Shown piece by piece: positions 5,409 through 12,683 of a stretch of 12,687 nt of DNA. The DNA comes from Promethearchaeum sp. (lineage in GTDB: Archaea > Asgardarchaeota > Lokiarchaeia > Sigyniarchaeales > Promethearchaeaceae): NCBI GenBank assembly GCA_030611625.1, contig JAUWPK010000046.1, positions 1 through 12,687 of the forward strand. Direction: 5' to 3'. The translations under genes and the position numbers were made by a program. The notes beneath the pieces are model-generated. The model saw only the letters and a program-made list of their open reading frames with translations, searched no databases and was not told where the DNA came from. Within the stretch, counting starts at the first letter, position 1; each line of letters starts with the position of its first letter.

Positions 5409-7487
5409 CTATTCATTCTTTTTATTTTGATTAAACACCAAGCTCTTTACAGTAACTGGGAATGCTTGTTTTGGAGGTTCATGAAGTGAAGGTCCGATAT
5501 CAATCCAATCTCCAGCTTCCAGCGTTAATTCATCCAAACAAATAAGATTGCTCTGAATTGAGGTTTCCCGGTGTATTATGATTCCGAGGAGTTTGGCGAG
5601 ATCACTTTTGAACAATAGTATTATTTGTTTTTTATTGGCGAGAGAGTTTGGTAGAGCTTTTTCAATTGACTTCGCCAAATTAAAGAGTAATTCTTGTTTG
5701 GCAAATATAGGAGTTTTAAAATAGAGTGCTACTAAATCTTCACCTTCTTTCATATCAAATTTTGAATAGGCTCGTTTTACTTCATTAGTTAATATTTCTG
5801 GACTAAAATCATCTCGAGTCACATTGACTGGGATTACTGGAATGTTATTAAGGGGTAATTTAATGTTTTCATCAACATAACAAGTAGATCCTGATACTGT
5901 CAATGAAAATGCACCGGCTCCGATCACAGTGGCTCTTATCTTATTTTCGGGTTCGGATATGGTAAATCCGAGGTTTTTTATTAGAATCATAATTTCTTCG
6001 GCCAGATAATGCCCAATGTCTCGGTATTTGTTAGAATATTCCTCATTTCTGTAGATAAACTCTGCTATTCCACCTGAAAAAGTATATGTGTCAATTGGGG
6101 TTGTAAAATCGAGATTTTCTGTCATCATCAGACTTTTAGCGATTTTACTGGTTGCAGGTCCTTGCATCACCTCAACTAAAGCTTTAGCGTACTCCCGAGC
6201 AAGGATTCGCGCATCTTCTTCCGAGATGAAATCATCTAATTTGTAATGCATATTCAATTCCTTCATTAGAAGTTCACTGGGTTCATCTATCCTCCAGATC
6301 TTTAAATTTGAATCAATACCTAGCAAACGGCCCCCCACGTTAATACATGAGCAACTAATAACATCTCCTTTGGAAGAAATAGCCAGATTGCTTGTGCCTC
6401 CTCCAATATCAACATTTAAGATTGTGTTTTGTAGTTCACGTGATTGGTTGACGGAGCCACTACCCATTGCACCCAAAAGTGATTCAAAGTTGGGTCCTGC
6501 GGACGCACTGACGAATTTTCCTGATTCGGATGATAAGCGACTAACAATCTCCTCAGCATTTTGTTTCTTAGCGGTCTCTCCAGTGACAATAACTGCTCCG
6601 GTTTCAACCATCTCTGGTGTAATTTTTGCTTTTTTATACTCTTCTTCGCAGAATTTTATAATTGATTCGATATCAATGGTATGTCGGTCAATTAAGGGCG
6701 TAAATATTATCTCACTCTCATATATTATCTCTCGATCAACCAAGATGTATCGATTTGACATATTAAGGAAGCTAGTTTCCCTTCTGAGCGTTAGTCGGGA
6801 GAAAATAAGATGAGACGTGGAGGATCCAATATCAATTCCCACACTTAAAATCTTGAGATATTCAACATTGCTCTCCTTTGAATCTAAATGTCCCATTAGT
6901 AATTCAGCAGGGTAAATTTCAATTTTTTCCTTGATTTCCTTATCTTTATTAATTGGGTCCTCTTTTTTAGGTTTAGAAATACTAATCTGCATCTGGGTAT
7001 CACAATGTTTAGGCAACTCCATTTTCTCATCTGAATTTAAGAGTTTTGATTCTATTTCAGGTGGAATCTCAAATTCTTGGTTACATACAGAACAGAAATA
7101 TTTTAGATTTATTGATTTTCCACTTCCAAGTAATGTTGGTCCTTTTTTTTTTATCACGGGAATTTCCTCATTAACTTGCTTACGGATTCTATCCAAAACT
7201 GTATTAAATTGCCCGATAGATATATCACATATTTGATCATAATCTTCTCCAATTTTTAAAATTGAAGTTAACGCAGGTTTGAATTCGGTAATAAGTCTAT
7301 AAAATTGTTTAACATCGGTATCATCTTCATGTTTGTATTTTTGAAGTAATTTTTCATAATGCTGCATCAATTTTTCTCCTAATTCTTCAACATTTTGATA
7401 TTGTTTTGAAAACAAGGCGAATTTTACAGTCTCAATGATTGCCCATTTTTGGGTATCTAATTTAATTTCTATATCTGATATTTTCAT
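5409..7487 (-). CDS. eutA: EutA-type ammonia-lyase reactivating ATPase with N-terminal zinc-site extension
   Basis: From about residue 205 the protein matches EutA, an ASKHA-fold ATPase that releases damaged cobalamin from ethanolamine ammonia-lyase (EutBC) so that the enzyme can work again. Visible landmarks are LSVGIDIGSSTSHLIFSRL at 214-232 (phosphate 1), TGAVIVTGETAKKQNA at 296-311, SASAGPNFESLLGAMGSG at 327-344, NVDIGGGTSN at 358-367 (phosphate 2), INVGGRLLGID, and a late VIGAGAFS glycine motif. Bacterial EutA is about 465 residues; this is 692. The extra first ~205 residues contain a helical segment and a possible zinc site with C132-x2-C135 and H161-C162. AAGGA lies a few bases before the ATG as a ribosome site. 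eutB and eutC are absent here, so the client may be distant or a different cobalamin enzyme. The gene is divergent from the HTH gene. Confidence 0.87.
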   Translation of the reverse strand: MKISDIEIKLDTQKWAIIETVKFALFSKQYQNVEELGEKLMQHYEKLLQKYKHEDDTDVKQFYRLITEFKPALTSILKIGEDYDQICDISIGQFNTVLDRIRKQVNEEIPVIKKKGPTLLGSGKSINLKYFCSVCNQEFEIPPEIESKLLNSDEKMELPKHCDTQMQISISKPKKEDPINKDKEIKEKIEIYPAELLMGHLDSKESNVEYLKILSVGIDIGSSTSHLIFSRLTLRRETSFLNMSNRYILVDREIIYESEIIFTPLIDRHTIDIESIIKFCEEEYKKAKITPEMVETGAVIVTGETAKKQNAEEIVSRLSSESGKFVSASAGPNFESLLGAMGSGSVNQSRELQNTILNVDIGGGTSNLAISSKGDVISCSCINVGGRLLGIDSNLKIWRIDEPSELLMKELNMHYKLDDFISEEDARILAREYAKALVEVMQGPATSKIAKSLMMTENLDFTTPIDTYTFSGGIAEFIYRNEEYSNKYRDIGHYLAEEIMILIKNLGFTISEPENKIRATVIGAGAFSLTVSGSTCYVDENIKLPLNNIPVIPVNVTRDDFSPEILTNEVKRAYSKFDMKEGEDLVALYFKTPIFAKQELLFNLAKSIEKALPNSLANKKQIILLFKSDLAKLLGIIIHRETSIQSNLICLDELTLEAGDWIDIGPSLHEPPKQAFPVTVKSLVFNQNKKNE

Positions 7488-7578
7488 TTTAATCCTTCTT
7501 TTTTTCTTCTAAGTTAGAATTAATGTTTTGATACATGTAACAATCTAATATTTTGAAGTTTTAAAATATTGGTTTTTA

Positions 7579-7633
7579 TATCTTACGATACAATTATATA
7601 CTTAATATTAAATAGTAAGATACAATTATATAC
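7579..7633 (+). promoter_or_regulatory. repeat operator flanking the promoter of the winged-HTH gene
   Basis: An 18-bp direct repeat occurs at 7584-7601 and 7616-7633 with one mismatch (shared core GATACAATTATATAC), start-to-start 32 bp, about three helical turns. In addition TATCTTAC (7579-7586) and GTAAGATA (7615-7622) are perfect inverted copies. Between the direct repeats lies a TATA-like ATTAAATA (about 7607-7614), 27-34 bases before the ATG at 7641. Repeat 2 thus covers the interval from TATA box to start, a position where bound protein would block transcription. The obvious candidate ligand is the HTH protein encoded next to it, giving autorepression; eutA on the other side could share the control. 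This is inference from position and symmetry. Confidence 0.6.
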
Positions 7634-7640
7634 CATATAG

Positions 7641-8027
7641 ATGGAACCTAACAAAGACTCGAAAATAACTCAGCGAAGAACACTTCAAGAACGGATAGAA
7701 GCAATTTTTCGGTTAATCGATAGACAAAGTGAAGTTTTTCCTAAAAGTCGGTTAAAAGAAATTGGACTTAACCCCCGTACAGCAGAAAAATGGTTGAAGC
7801 TTATTGAATACATCCAAAATCAACCGAAAATTCGTTTAATTCAAACAGGTCATAATACTTTGATAGAAAAAGTTGAAGGAAAATACCAAGCCATGATGCG
7901 AAAGATGTTTATTGATGAAACTGTACCTTTTGAACAACGACTCCTATATGTTACCGATTACTTGAAATCATTGTATAATAGAGAACGAATAGGTGATGAA
8001 AGAAAGATTAATGAATCTATGCGATAA
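7641..8027 (+). CDS. small winged helix-turn-helix DNA-binding protein
   Basis: This is a 128-residue basic protein. Residues 14-30 form one helix. KSRLKEIGLNPRTAEKWLKLIEYIQ at 35-59 reads as a helix-turn-helix with recognition helix around NPRTAEKWLKLI, and KIRLIQTGHNTLIEKV at 63-78 fits two strands of a wing. Residues 81-128 are helical and charged and may serve as a dimer interface. No ligand-binding domain or cysteine cluster is present. I infer a transcription regulator; the paired repeats immediately upstream are the likely target. The start follows a TATA-like box at leaderless distance and no Shine-Dalgarno is seen. The following acetyltransferase gene lies 36 bases downstream but appears to have its own promoter. 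Confidence 0.7.
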   Translation: MEPNKDSKITQRRTLQERIEAIFRLIDRQSEVFPKSRLKEIGLNPRTAEKWLKLIEYIQNQPKIRLIQTGHNTLIEKVEGKYQAMMRKMFIDETVPFEQRLLYVTDYLKSLYNRERIGDERKINESMR

Positions 8028-8033
8028 GAACCC

Positions 8034-8042
8034 ATATATAAA
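8034..8042 (+). promoter_or_regulatory. TATA box for the HGSNAT-like gene
   Basis: ATATATAAA is centred about 26 bases before the ATG at 8064, which is standard archaeal promoter spacing and predicts a leaderless message. It lies in the 36-base gap after the HTH stop codon, so the acetyltransferase can be transcribed separately from the HTH gene. Confidence 0.55.
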
Positions 8043-8063
8043 TGTTAAATCTAATCAGAATAT

Positions 8064-9059
8064 ATGGAAAGAAATTCAATTCAATCTTTAAAAAGGGAAA
8101 GATCGCTTGCGATTGATGTTTTTCGTGGGTTATCAGTAAGTGTAATGGTTTTTGTAAATATTGTAGGTATTTTTAATAGCACACCAGCATGGAGCAAGCA
8201 TTCTTCTGATTTTGGATTAACCTACGTAGATTTAGTTGCGCCATTTTTTATTTTTGCAATATCTCTAACTTATCACATGTCATTTAAACGGAAAAAAGAG
8301 AAAAATGGATCATTTGACTCTTATTTACAATTTTTACGGCGATATGGGGCACTAATTGGATTTGGATTTCTTGGTGCGATATCATTTTCAGCCAACGGTA
8401 GCTCATTTTCATGGGGGGTTCTGCAAGCAATAGGGTTTGCGGGAATTTTTACTCTTTTTTTCATTGATTTACGAATTTTGGCTCGTTTTATCATTTCCAT
8501 TTTCTTTCTAATTATATATCAAATTTTGAGTTATGTTGAGGTGGTTATTGGTGGAAATGCATTTGTTATTTCAGAACTGATCCTAAATGATTCTCATGGT
8601 GGATTCATTGGTGGATTTGGTTGGGCTATTTTTATGTTAATGGCAACAGTGGTTGGAGAATTATTTGAAAATAAGGATATGATAAAAATAATTATTTTCG
8701 GCATTCTTTTCTCAACAACTGGGGTTGTTTTATCATTTATTTTTGGGATTAGTAAATGTCGAGTTAATATATCATATATAACGCTATCTATCGGTCTTGG
8801 ATGTATCTTATTTTGTATTTTATGGGGAATTTATGAGAAAAAAGAATTGACTCAAAGAAGAAGTATAATATTTCAACCTCAAGGAAAAAATGCTTTCGCT
8901 TTATATGTTTTTCATGGAGTTCTATTTCTTTTTACTTTGTTATTTATTCCGGAATCAATAGGTTGGGGTATAGTTCTAATAATTGGTTTTGTAAATATGT
9001 TAATCATTTGGGGGATCGCGTTTATTCTTGATAGAAAGAAAATTTACATAATTATCTGA
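8064..9059 (+). CDS. HGSNAT/YeiB-like membrane acetyltransferase (DUF5009-type)
   Basis: This 331-residue polytopic protein resembles the transmembrane acetyltransferase group that includes heparan-alpha-glucosaminide N-acetyltransferase (HGSNAT) and its bacterial DUF5009 relatives, which move an acetyl group across a membrane onto a sugar amine. The signature is RSLAIDVFRGLSVSVMVFVN at 13-32, then KHSSDFGLTYVDLVAPFFIFAISLTY at 45-70, where H46 aligns with the conserved histidine that precedes the G-L-T-x-x-D-L-V motif. About nine hydrophobic segments follow. The ending GKNAFALYVFHGVLF near 275-289 is also typical of the family. The substrate is unknown; a cell-surface glycan or lipid headgroup is a reasonable inference. 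It converges on a second membrane acyltransferase with an 18-base gap and may be controlled with the HTH gene upstream. Confidence 0.78.
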   Translation: MERNSIQSLKRERSLAIDVFRGLSVSVMVFVNIVGIFNSTPAWSKHSSDFGLTYVDLVAPFFIFAISLTYHMSFKRKKEKNGSFDSYLQFLRRYGALIGFGFLGAISFSANGSSFSWGVLQAIGFAGIFTLFFIDLRILARFIISIFFLIIYQILSYVEVVIGGNAFVISELILNDSHGGFIGGFGWAIFMLMATVVGELFENKDMIKIIIFGILFSTTGVVLSFIFGISKCRVNISYITLSIGLGCILFCILWGIYEKKELTQRRSIIFQPQGKNAFALYVFHGVLFLFTLLFIPESIGWGIVLIIGFVNMLIIWGIAFILDRKKIYIII

Positions 9060-9077
9060 AAATAAAATTTGAATCAG

Positions 9078-10346
9078 TTAGGTTTGAATTAATGGCACTT
9101 CGATTTCGTTTCTCTTCTTCTTAAACTTAAATCCCGAAAGATATTTTATTAAAAATTTTAAAAATCTCTCAACTGGACCCTGTTTTTGATGCTTTGCTAA
9201 GAAATATGCATAAATCATCCAAAGAAAGACATTAAATATTGTAAAACACACCACCACCCACATAAAGTTATTCCAATTAGCAGGTAAGATAAAATTTGCT
9301 ACATGATGGAGTAATATCGTAAAAATACTCTCAAATAAAAAGACTGTTAGAGAAATATCAGAGATTTGCATGATATAACGAGCTCTATTATTCCTAACGA
9401 TTAATTTTTCATTATCTACGAGATCATACCACTGAATGCAAAGTTGTGTCACAATTAAAATTACACCGATCTGAGTAAATTGCCTAAAAGATTCATTATA
9501 AAGAGCCGTAGTATCATAATCAAATAAACTAGGTGCATCCATACCACCCATTCTAATTAAACCGATAATTCCAATTATTATCCAAATCAAAGCATAAAGA
9601 TCTAAAAATATTTTACTGAACTTTTTTTTGTTTTTATTAAGGGTAGCTAGATTCATTCCTAATAACGCACCCAAAATTCCATAAGCTGCAAATGGGAAAA
9701 GTGGAAAGTCATCATAAGATAAATATCCCAAAAAAACTGCTCGAAAAATATTTCCATTATTAATAGAATCGGTAACGATTGGTGCTAAGCTAGATCGGAT
9801 AAATGGGGAAAGAGCAATTATCGGTGTTGCAATCGCAATTAGAATAATATAATTACGCTTCGTTTTCTTATATCCTTCATTTCTAAACAAAATTCCTAAT
9901 AGACACGAAACAATGATTGAAGTCCACCCAAGTGTCGCAAACGTTGAGGTGTTTATTACACAATCAATTGTAGGTTTAATCCAAATACCTTCTTTAAGAA
10001 AATGATATAAAACACCACCCAAGAAGCTAAACACTGGTCGAAAAATGTAGTGACAAATGAGCAAGATGATTCCTTTTATAATTCCGCTTATGACAAGCCT
10101 ATTCAAAGCGATCTTTTGCTCTACAACTTTTTTATACATCGAAAAAGCCAATACAGACCCCATCATGTAATGGAATATTCCACCCATAGTGCCAACATAA
10201 AAAGTAATAAGAATTCCCGGTGTGACAGATAACGTTCTGTCTACTAAATCAAAGGTGCTACTCCATTCAAGAGCTAATGTGTGTATAACTATTACAAGAA
10301 TAATCGCGATGCCCCTGAGAATATCATAGAAGTAAATTCGTTTCAT
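9078..10346 (-). CDS. multi-pass membrane acyltransferase (acyltransferase-3/HGSNAT-like)
   Basis: I choose the ATG at 10346 (422 residues); an in-frame TTG at 10358 would add four residues and is less likely. The N-terminal KRIYFYDILRGIAIILVIVIHTLAL carries the R-x-x-x-D-x-x-R-G core and the following histidine shared by acyltransferase-3 and HGSNAT-like proteins. About ten further hydrophobic segments follow, including a PLFPFAAYGILGALLGM stretch like the family's FPxxPyxxxxxxG segment. The end, KQGPVERFLKFLIKYLSG, matches the GPxExxxR-type closing motif of this group, and a basic tail (KFKKKRNE) follows. The likely reaction is transfer of an acyl group to a surface glycan or lipid, but donor and acceptor are unknown. 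A degraded fragment of the same sequence lies just upstream of its start (10441-10506), evidence of past duplication. Confidence 0.72.
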   Translation of the reverse strand: MKRIYFYDILRGIAIILVIVIHTLALEWSSTFDLVDRTLSVTPGILITFYVGTMGGIFHYMMGSVLAFSMYKKVVEQKIALNRLVISGIIKGIILLICHYIFRPVFSFLGGVLYHFLKEGIWIKPTIDCVINTSTFATLGWTSIIVSCLLGILFRNEGYKKTKRNYIILIAIATPIIALSPFIRSSLAPIVTDSINNGNIFRAVFLGYLSYDDFPLFPFAAYGILGALLGMNLATLNKNKKKFSKIFLDLYALIWIIIGIIGLIRMGGMDAPSLFDYDTTALYNESFRQFTQIGVILIVTQLCIQWYDLVDNEKLIVRNNRARYIMQISDISLTVFLFESIFTILLHHVANFILPANWNNFMWVVVCFTIFNVFLWMIYAYFLAKHQKQGPVERFLKFLIKYLSGFKFKKKRNEIEVPLIQT

Positions 10347-10440
10347 AGGATTAACCAAATAATTTCCAATTCTATTATCTAGACGAGCGTTTGATATTTA
10401 TAAATGATAGAATATTGCCCAACTACAAATCTGTATTTGT

Positions 10441-10506
10441 TACAATTAAAAATAAACCGATCTGAGTAAATTACTTAAAAAATTCATTATAAAAAGTCGC
10501 AGTATT
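10441..10506 (-). pseudogene. decayed fragment of the adjacent acyltransferase gene
   Basis: These 66 bases align without gaps to 9450-9515 inside the acyltransferase gene, with 10 differences by hand count (about 85% identity). On the minus strand the intact gene encodes DTTALYNESFRQFTQIGVILIV. The copy reads NTATFYNEFFK, a stop, then FTQIGLFLIV, because CAA became TAA. Six of the ten changes are C-to-T or G-to-A toward A/T, as expected for sequence no longer under selection in an AT-rich genome. I could not extend the match confidently on either side. It is best read as what remains of a tandem duplicate. Confidence 0.8.
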
Positions 10507-10516
10507 AGGGTTTCTC

Positions 10517-11422
10517 TTAAAAAATAAATTCTCTTACAGTCTTTGCATATTTTTCGGGTTCTTCAATATCCGGAGAATGAGCACTTTTTTCAAATATCAC
10601 TAATTTGGAATTTGGTATTTTACATGCAAAATCTCTGTTTAATTCAATACCTACATTTCTATCATATAATCCAGTCATAATAAGTGTAGGAGCTTTTATT
10701 TGTGATACTCTTTCCATTAAGCGAATTTTATTCCTCTTTTTTTGAAGTGCTTTAAACATCAAATCAGAACTTTCTAACCCACTTTCTCTCCATATTTTCC
10801 TAGTTTTTTTTGCAGATTCATTATTTCGGAAAAGAAATTTATCAATTGTTTCTATTTCTATGGAATCCCATATTTCCAGCCATTTCTCTTTAATATTTTT
10901 CTGGCTTTTAATGATTTTTTTGATCTTATTCTTATCATTTCCTTCAGCAATTTGTTCAAATCCAAATAATTGAATATAATAATTGCGGTCATTATCAAAA
11001 AATTCTGATGGTGCCTGCACAATGATTTTTTCCACCAAATTTGGATAGGTTATAGCAAATTCTAATGCCAATTGTCCTCCAAAGGAAAATCCCAGAGGAA
11101 TTATTTTTTCTAACTTTAGTATATTACACAATTCTGCTAAATCTGATATAAGTATAGGTATTGAATACGCTTCCTTATCTTCAGGTTCTTTAGATCGACC
11201 GCATCCTCTTTGTTCATAATATATGATAGTCACAAATTTCTCTAAAAGAGGTCCAATAGTTCTTTCATAAGTATAATTATTTCCTCCGGGTCCACCATGG
11301 ATTATAATAATTGGTATTGTATTGTGTTCTACTCCTGCATTTTTACACAAATGTTTTATACCACTTATTTTTATAAAAAATTCCCCATTTTCCATTTTTT
11401 TTTCTTTATTATTTGAATCCAT
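10517..11422 (-). CDS. proline iminopeptidase-like alpha/beta hydrolase (family S33)
   Basis: This 301-residue cytoplasmic protein has the full catalytic set of alpha/beta hydrolases in the prolyl aminopeptidase pattern. HGGPGG at 42-47 is the oxyanion loop that marks this group. EQRGCGRS at 70-77 corresponds to the usual DQRGxGxS with Glu for the first Asp. GFSFGG at 111-116 holds the nucleophile S113, D254 lies in GLYDRNV, and H282 in KSAHSP. A charged, lysine-rich cap domain lies between about 140 and 235. The family cleaves N-terminal proline from peptides or, in relatives, hydrolyses esters and lactones, so the exact substrate is open. The start at 11422 is fixed by a strong AGGTGA ribosome site seven bases upstream. 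No partner genes are obvious. Confidence 0.85.
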   Translation of the reverse strand: MDSNNKEKKMENGEFFIKISGIKHLCKNAGVEHNTIPIIIIHGGPGGNNYTYERTIGPLLEKFVTIIYYEQRGCGRSKEPEDKEAYSIPILISDLAELCNILKLEKIIPLGFSFGGQLALEFAITYPNLVEKIIVQAPSEFFDNDRNYYIQLFGFEQIAEGNDKNKIKKIIKSQKNIKEKWLEIWDSIEIETIDKFLFRNNESAKKTRKIWRESGLESSDLMFKALQKKRNKIRLMERVSQIKAPTLIMTGLYDRNVGIELNRDFACKIPNSKLVIFEKSAHSPDIEEPEKYAKTVREFIF

Positions 11423-11429
11423 AAGTTAT

Positions 11430-11435
11430 TCACCT
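11430..11435 (-). promoter_or_regulatory. Shine-Dalgarno AGGTGA of the hydrolase gene
   Basis: On the minus strand AGGTGA ends seven bases before the ATG at 11422. It is the best archaeal ribosome-binding sequence in the window (complement of the 16S rRNA 3' end) and decides this start over the internal ATG at 11395. Most other genes here lack such a site. Confidence 0.75.
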
Positions 11436-11528
11436 ATTTAAACAATAAAAAATGAATTAATTACTTCTCATGTAAATATTGTTGATGATCTTTTAAATTT
11501 TAACAGATTGCACTAAAAAACGATAATT

Positions 11529-11538
11529 AAAAAAAAAA
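11529..11538 (-). terminator. poly-T terminator abutting the membrane-protein stop codon
   Basis: Ten A residues on the plus strand give a ten-T tract on the minus strand immediately after the stop codon of the membrane protein gene. This fits archaeal T-tract termination and would stop read-through into the hydrolase gene. No hairpin was seen. Confidence 0.5.
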
Positions 11539-12249
11539 TTAGAAAGTAAAACTAATTTCGTCATCTTCTTGCGATTTTTTACGTTTCTTTCCCTTTTTCT
11601 TCATATCAGATGGTATATATGAAGTAAAAGCTCCACCATCCTCCACCGAAAGAGTATCTTCAACATCATCTTCATAACTTACACTCTTCTTTGAAAATCC
11701 AAACACCCAAGCATGAAGAGCAAAAATCACAGACTGAATGATTAAATTTACAAAATGAATTTGTATATTACTTGAATCACCATGAGAAACGATAATTACA
11801 ATTACAATCCCCAATACTATTTCAGACCATAGTACAAAAATAAATAAAAGTAATCCTGTAATTTCAGCTACTTTATTGTGCTTTCGATAATGATTACAAC
11901 CAATAAAATACAATAATGATCCAAAGAATATTAGAATTGCACCAGCATTGAAAACACCCTCATAAAGACCATGAGTTATCCATGCTACAATTTTACAGAT
12001 AAATCCGAGGATCATCACGGCACCTCCAATTTTTAGGAACAATTTTCCTTTAATAAAACCCGAAAGCATTACAAGAATCATTCCGAAATAAAAAAGTAGT
12101 ATCGGAATCATCCTTCTAGGTAAGACAACAAAATCCTCCAAATCAGTATAGTCCCATGTACCATTTATAACAAAGACAAACATCTCTATTTGTAAAAAAG
12201 CACCGACACTAGTAAATAAAGCACCGATTAATGCCCCAATTTTCACCAT
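11539..12249 (-). CDS. unrecognised six-helix membrane protein with charged tail
   Basis: I do not recognise a family. The 236 residues contain about six hydrophobic segments, near residues 3-28, 47-66, 69-91, 98-116, 129-154 and 163-185. The loops are short and hold few conserved-looking charges apart from VVLPRRMIP at 41-49. A cytoplasmic-type tail of about 50 residues follows, first acidic (YEDDVEDTLSVEDGG), then strongly basic (KKKGKKRKK near 218-226), then acidic again. Such a tail could bind a protein, nucleic acid or lipid partner, but nothing specific can be claimed. A poly-T tract lies directly after the stop codon. The gene is divergent from the rpoN-like start with only 52 bases between them. 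Confidence 0.7.
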   Translation of the reverse strand: MVKIGALIGALFTSVGAFLQIEMFVFVINGTWDYTDLEDFVVLPRRMIPILLFYFGMILVMLSGFIKGKLFLKIGGAVMILGFICKIVAWITHGLYEGVFNAGAILIFFGSLLYFIGCNHYRKHNKVAEITGLLLFIFVLWSEIVLGIVIVIIVSHGDSSNIQIHFVNLIIQSVIFALHAWVFGFSKKSVSYEDDVEDTLSVEDGGAFTSYIPSDMKKKGKKRKKSQEDDEISFTF

Positions 12250-12268
12250 TTTAATAACTCTTAACTAA

Positions 12269-12276
12269 TTTAAATA
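12269..12276 (+). promoter_or_regulatory. TATA-like box before the rpoN-like start
   Basis: TTTAAATA begins 33 bases before the ATG at 12302, close to the archaeal spacing for a start site just ahead of that codon; no Shine-Dalgarno is visible. The 52-base gap must also hold the promoter of the divergent membrane protein gene. The AT richness makes the match tentative. Confidence 0.35.
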
Positions 12277-12301
12277 ATATCATGTATATTTATCTATTTA
12301 T

Positions 12302-12457
12302 ATGATTTTTCCAATACGTTGTTTTTCATGTGGTAAACTGATTGCTGATAAGGATTTTCTACAGGAAGTTCTTGGATCGCTTGCGTCACACCAGTATTTG
12401 GAACAATTATTTCAATTGGTGCGGTGCAAAATCAATATTCAACCGCTCTTTACTTGA
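12302..12457 (+). pseudogene. rpoN: rpoN (Rpo10) 5' fragment fused out of frame to ccdA
   Basis: The first 17 residues, MIFPIRCFSCGKLIADK, are a clear match to the start of archaeal RNA polymerase subunit N (Rpo10, Rpb10 in eukaryotes), including the first zinc-binding pair C7 and C10. Normally a Trp-Glu segment follows and a second cysteine pair (CCRR) near residue 45 completes the zinc site, in a protein of about 65-75 residues. Here, after codon 17 (12350-12352), the reading frame continues for 34 residues with no resemblance to Rpo10 and stops at 12457. From the same point, a shifted frame reads as CcdA. The second zinc pair is lost, so this cannot be a working subunit. The intact essential gene must lie elsewhere, unless the junction is an assembly error. 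Confidence 0.75.
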
Positions 12458-12657
12458 TGATTCTTTATGCTATGGGGATTACGGTTCCATTTATAATATT
12501 AGGTGCTCTTATTGGATTTATTAATACACAAATTCTTGTAAAAATGATTAAATATGGCGCAATTCTTGAGAGATTTTTTGCATTAATTTTAGTATGGATA
12601 GGTATTGAGATTATACTAACTGGTTACGGCATACCTGGGTTAATTGAATTTCTCTAA
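12352..12657 (+). pseudogene. ccdA: 5'-truncated ccdA/dsbD-type membrane protein, C-terminal half
   Basis: In this frame the sequence reads GFSTGSSWIACVTPVFGTIIS and continues open for 101 codons. This resembles the second half of CcdA/DsbD transmembrane proteins, which carry electrons across the membrane to thioredoxin-like partners for cytochrome c maturation or thiol reduction. The family motif G-x-x-W-x-P-C-x-G-P is seen as SSWIACVTP, keeping the redox cysteine and the second proline but with Ala for the first proline. LMILYAMGITVPFIILGALIG and the final ALILVWIGIEIILTG helix also fit. The first half with its own cysteine is missing; upstream in this frame come stops at 12346-12351 and then rpoN sequence. 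A short protein could start at GTG 12424, but without the cysteine motif. Confidence 0.68.
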
Positions 12658-12670
12658 TCCATTTATGAAA

Positions 12671-12683
12671 TTTTTATTTTTTT
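12671..12683 (+). terminator. T-rich tract after the ccdA fragment
   Basis: Five T, an A and seven T lie 14 bases after the ccdA stop codon, consistent with archaeal T-tract termination. It suggests that the 3' end of the ccdA gene is intact. Confidence 0.4.

Noticed and set aside
6370..6813. 147-codon plus-strand frame inside eutA
   Set aside because: It lies antisense to the most conserved ATPase motifs of EutA and has no domain of its own.
12342..12524. 60-codon open frame across the rpoN/ccdA junction
   Set aside because: It is in the third frame, has no recognisable domain, and overlaps clear CcdA-coding sequence in another frame.
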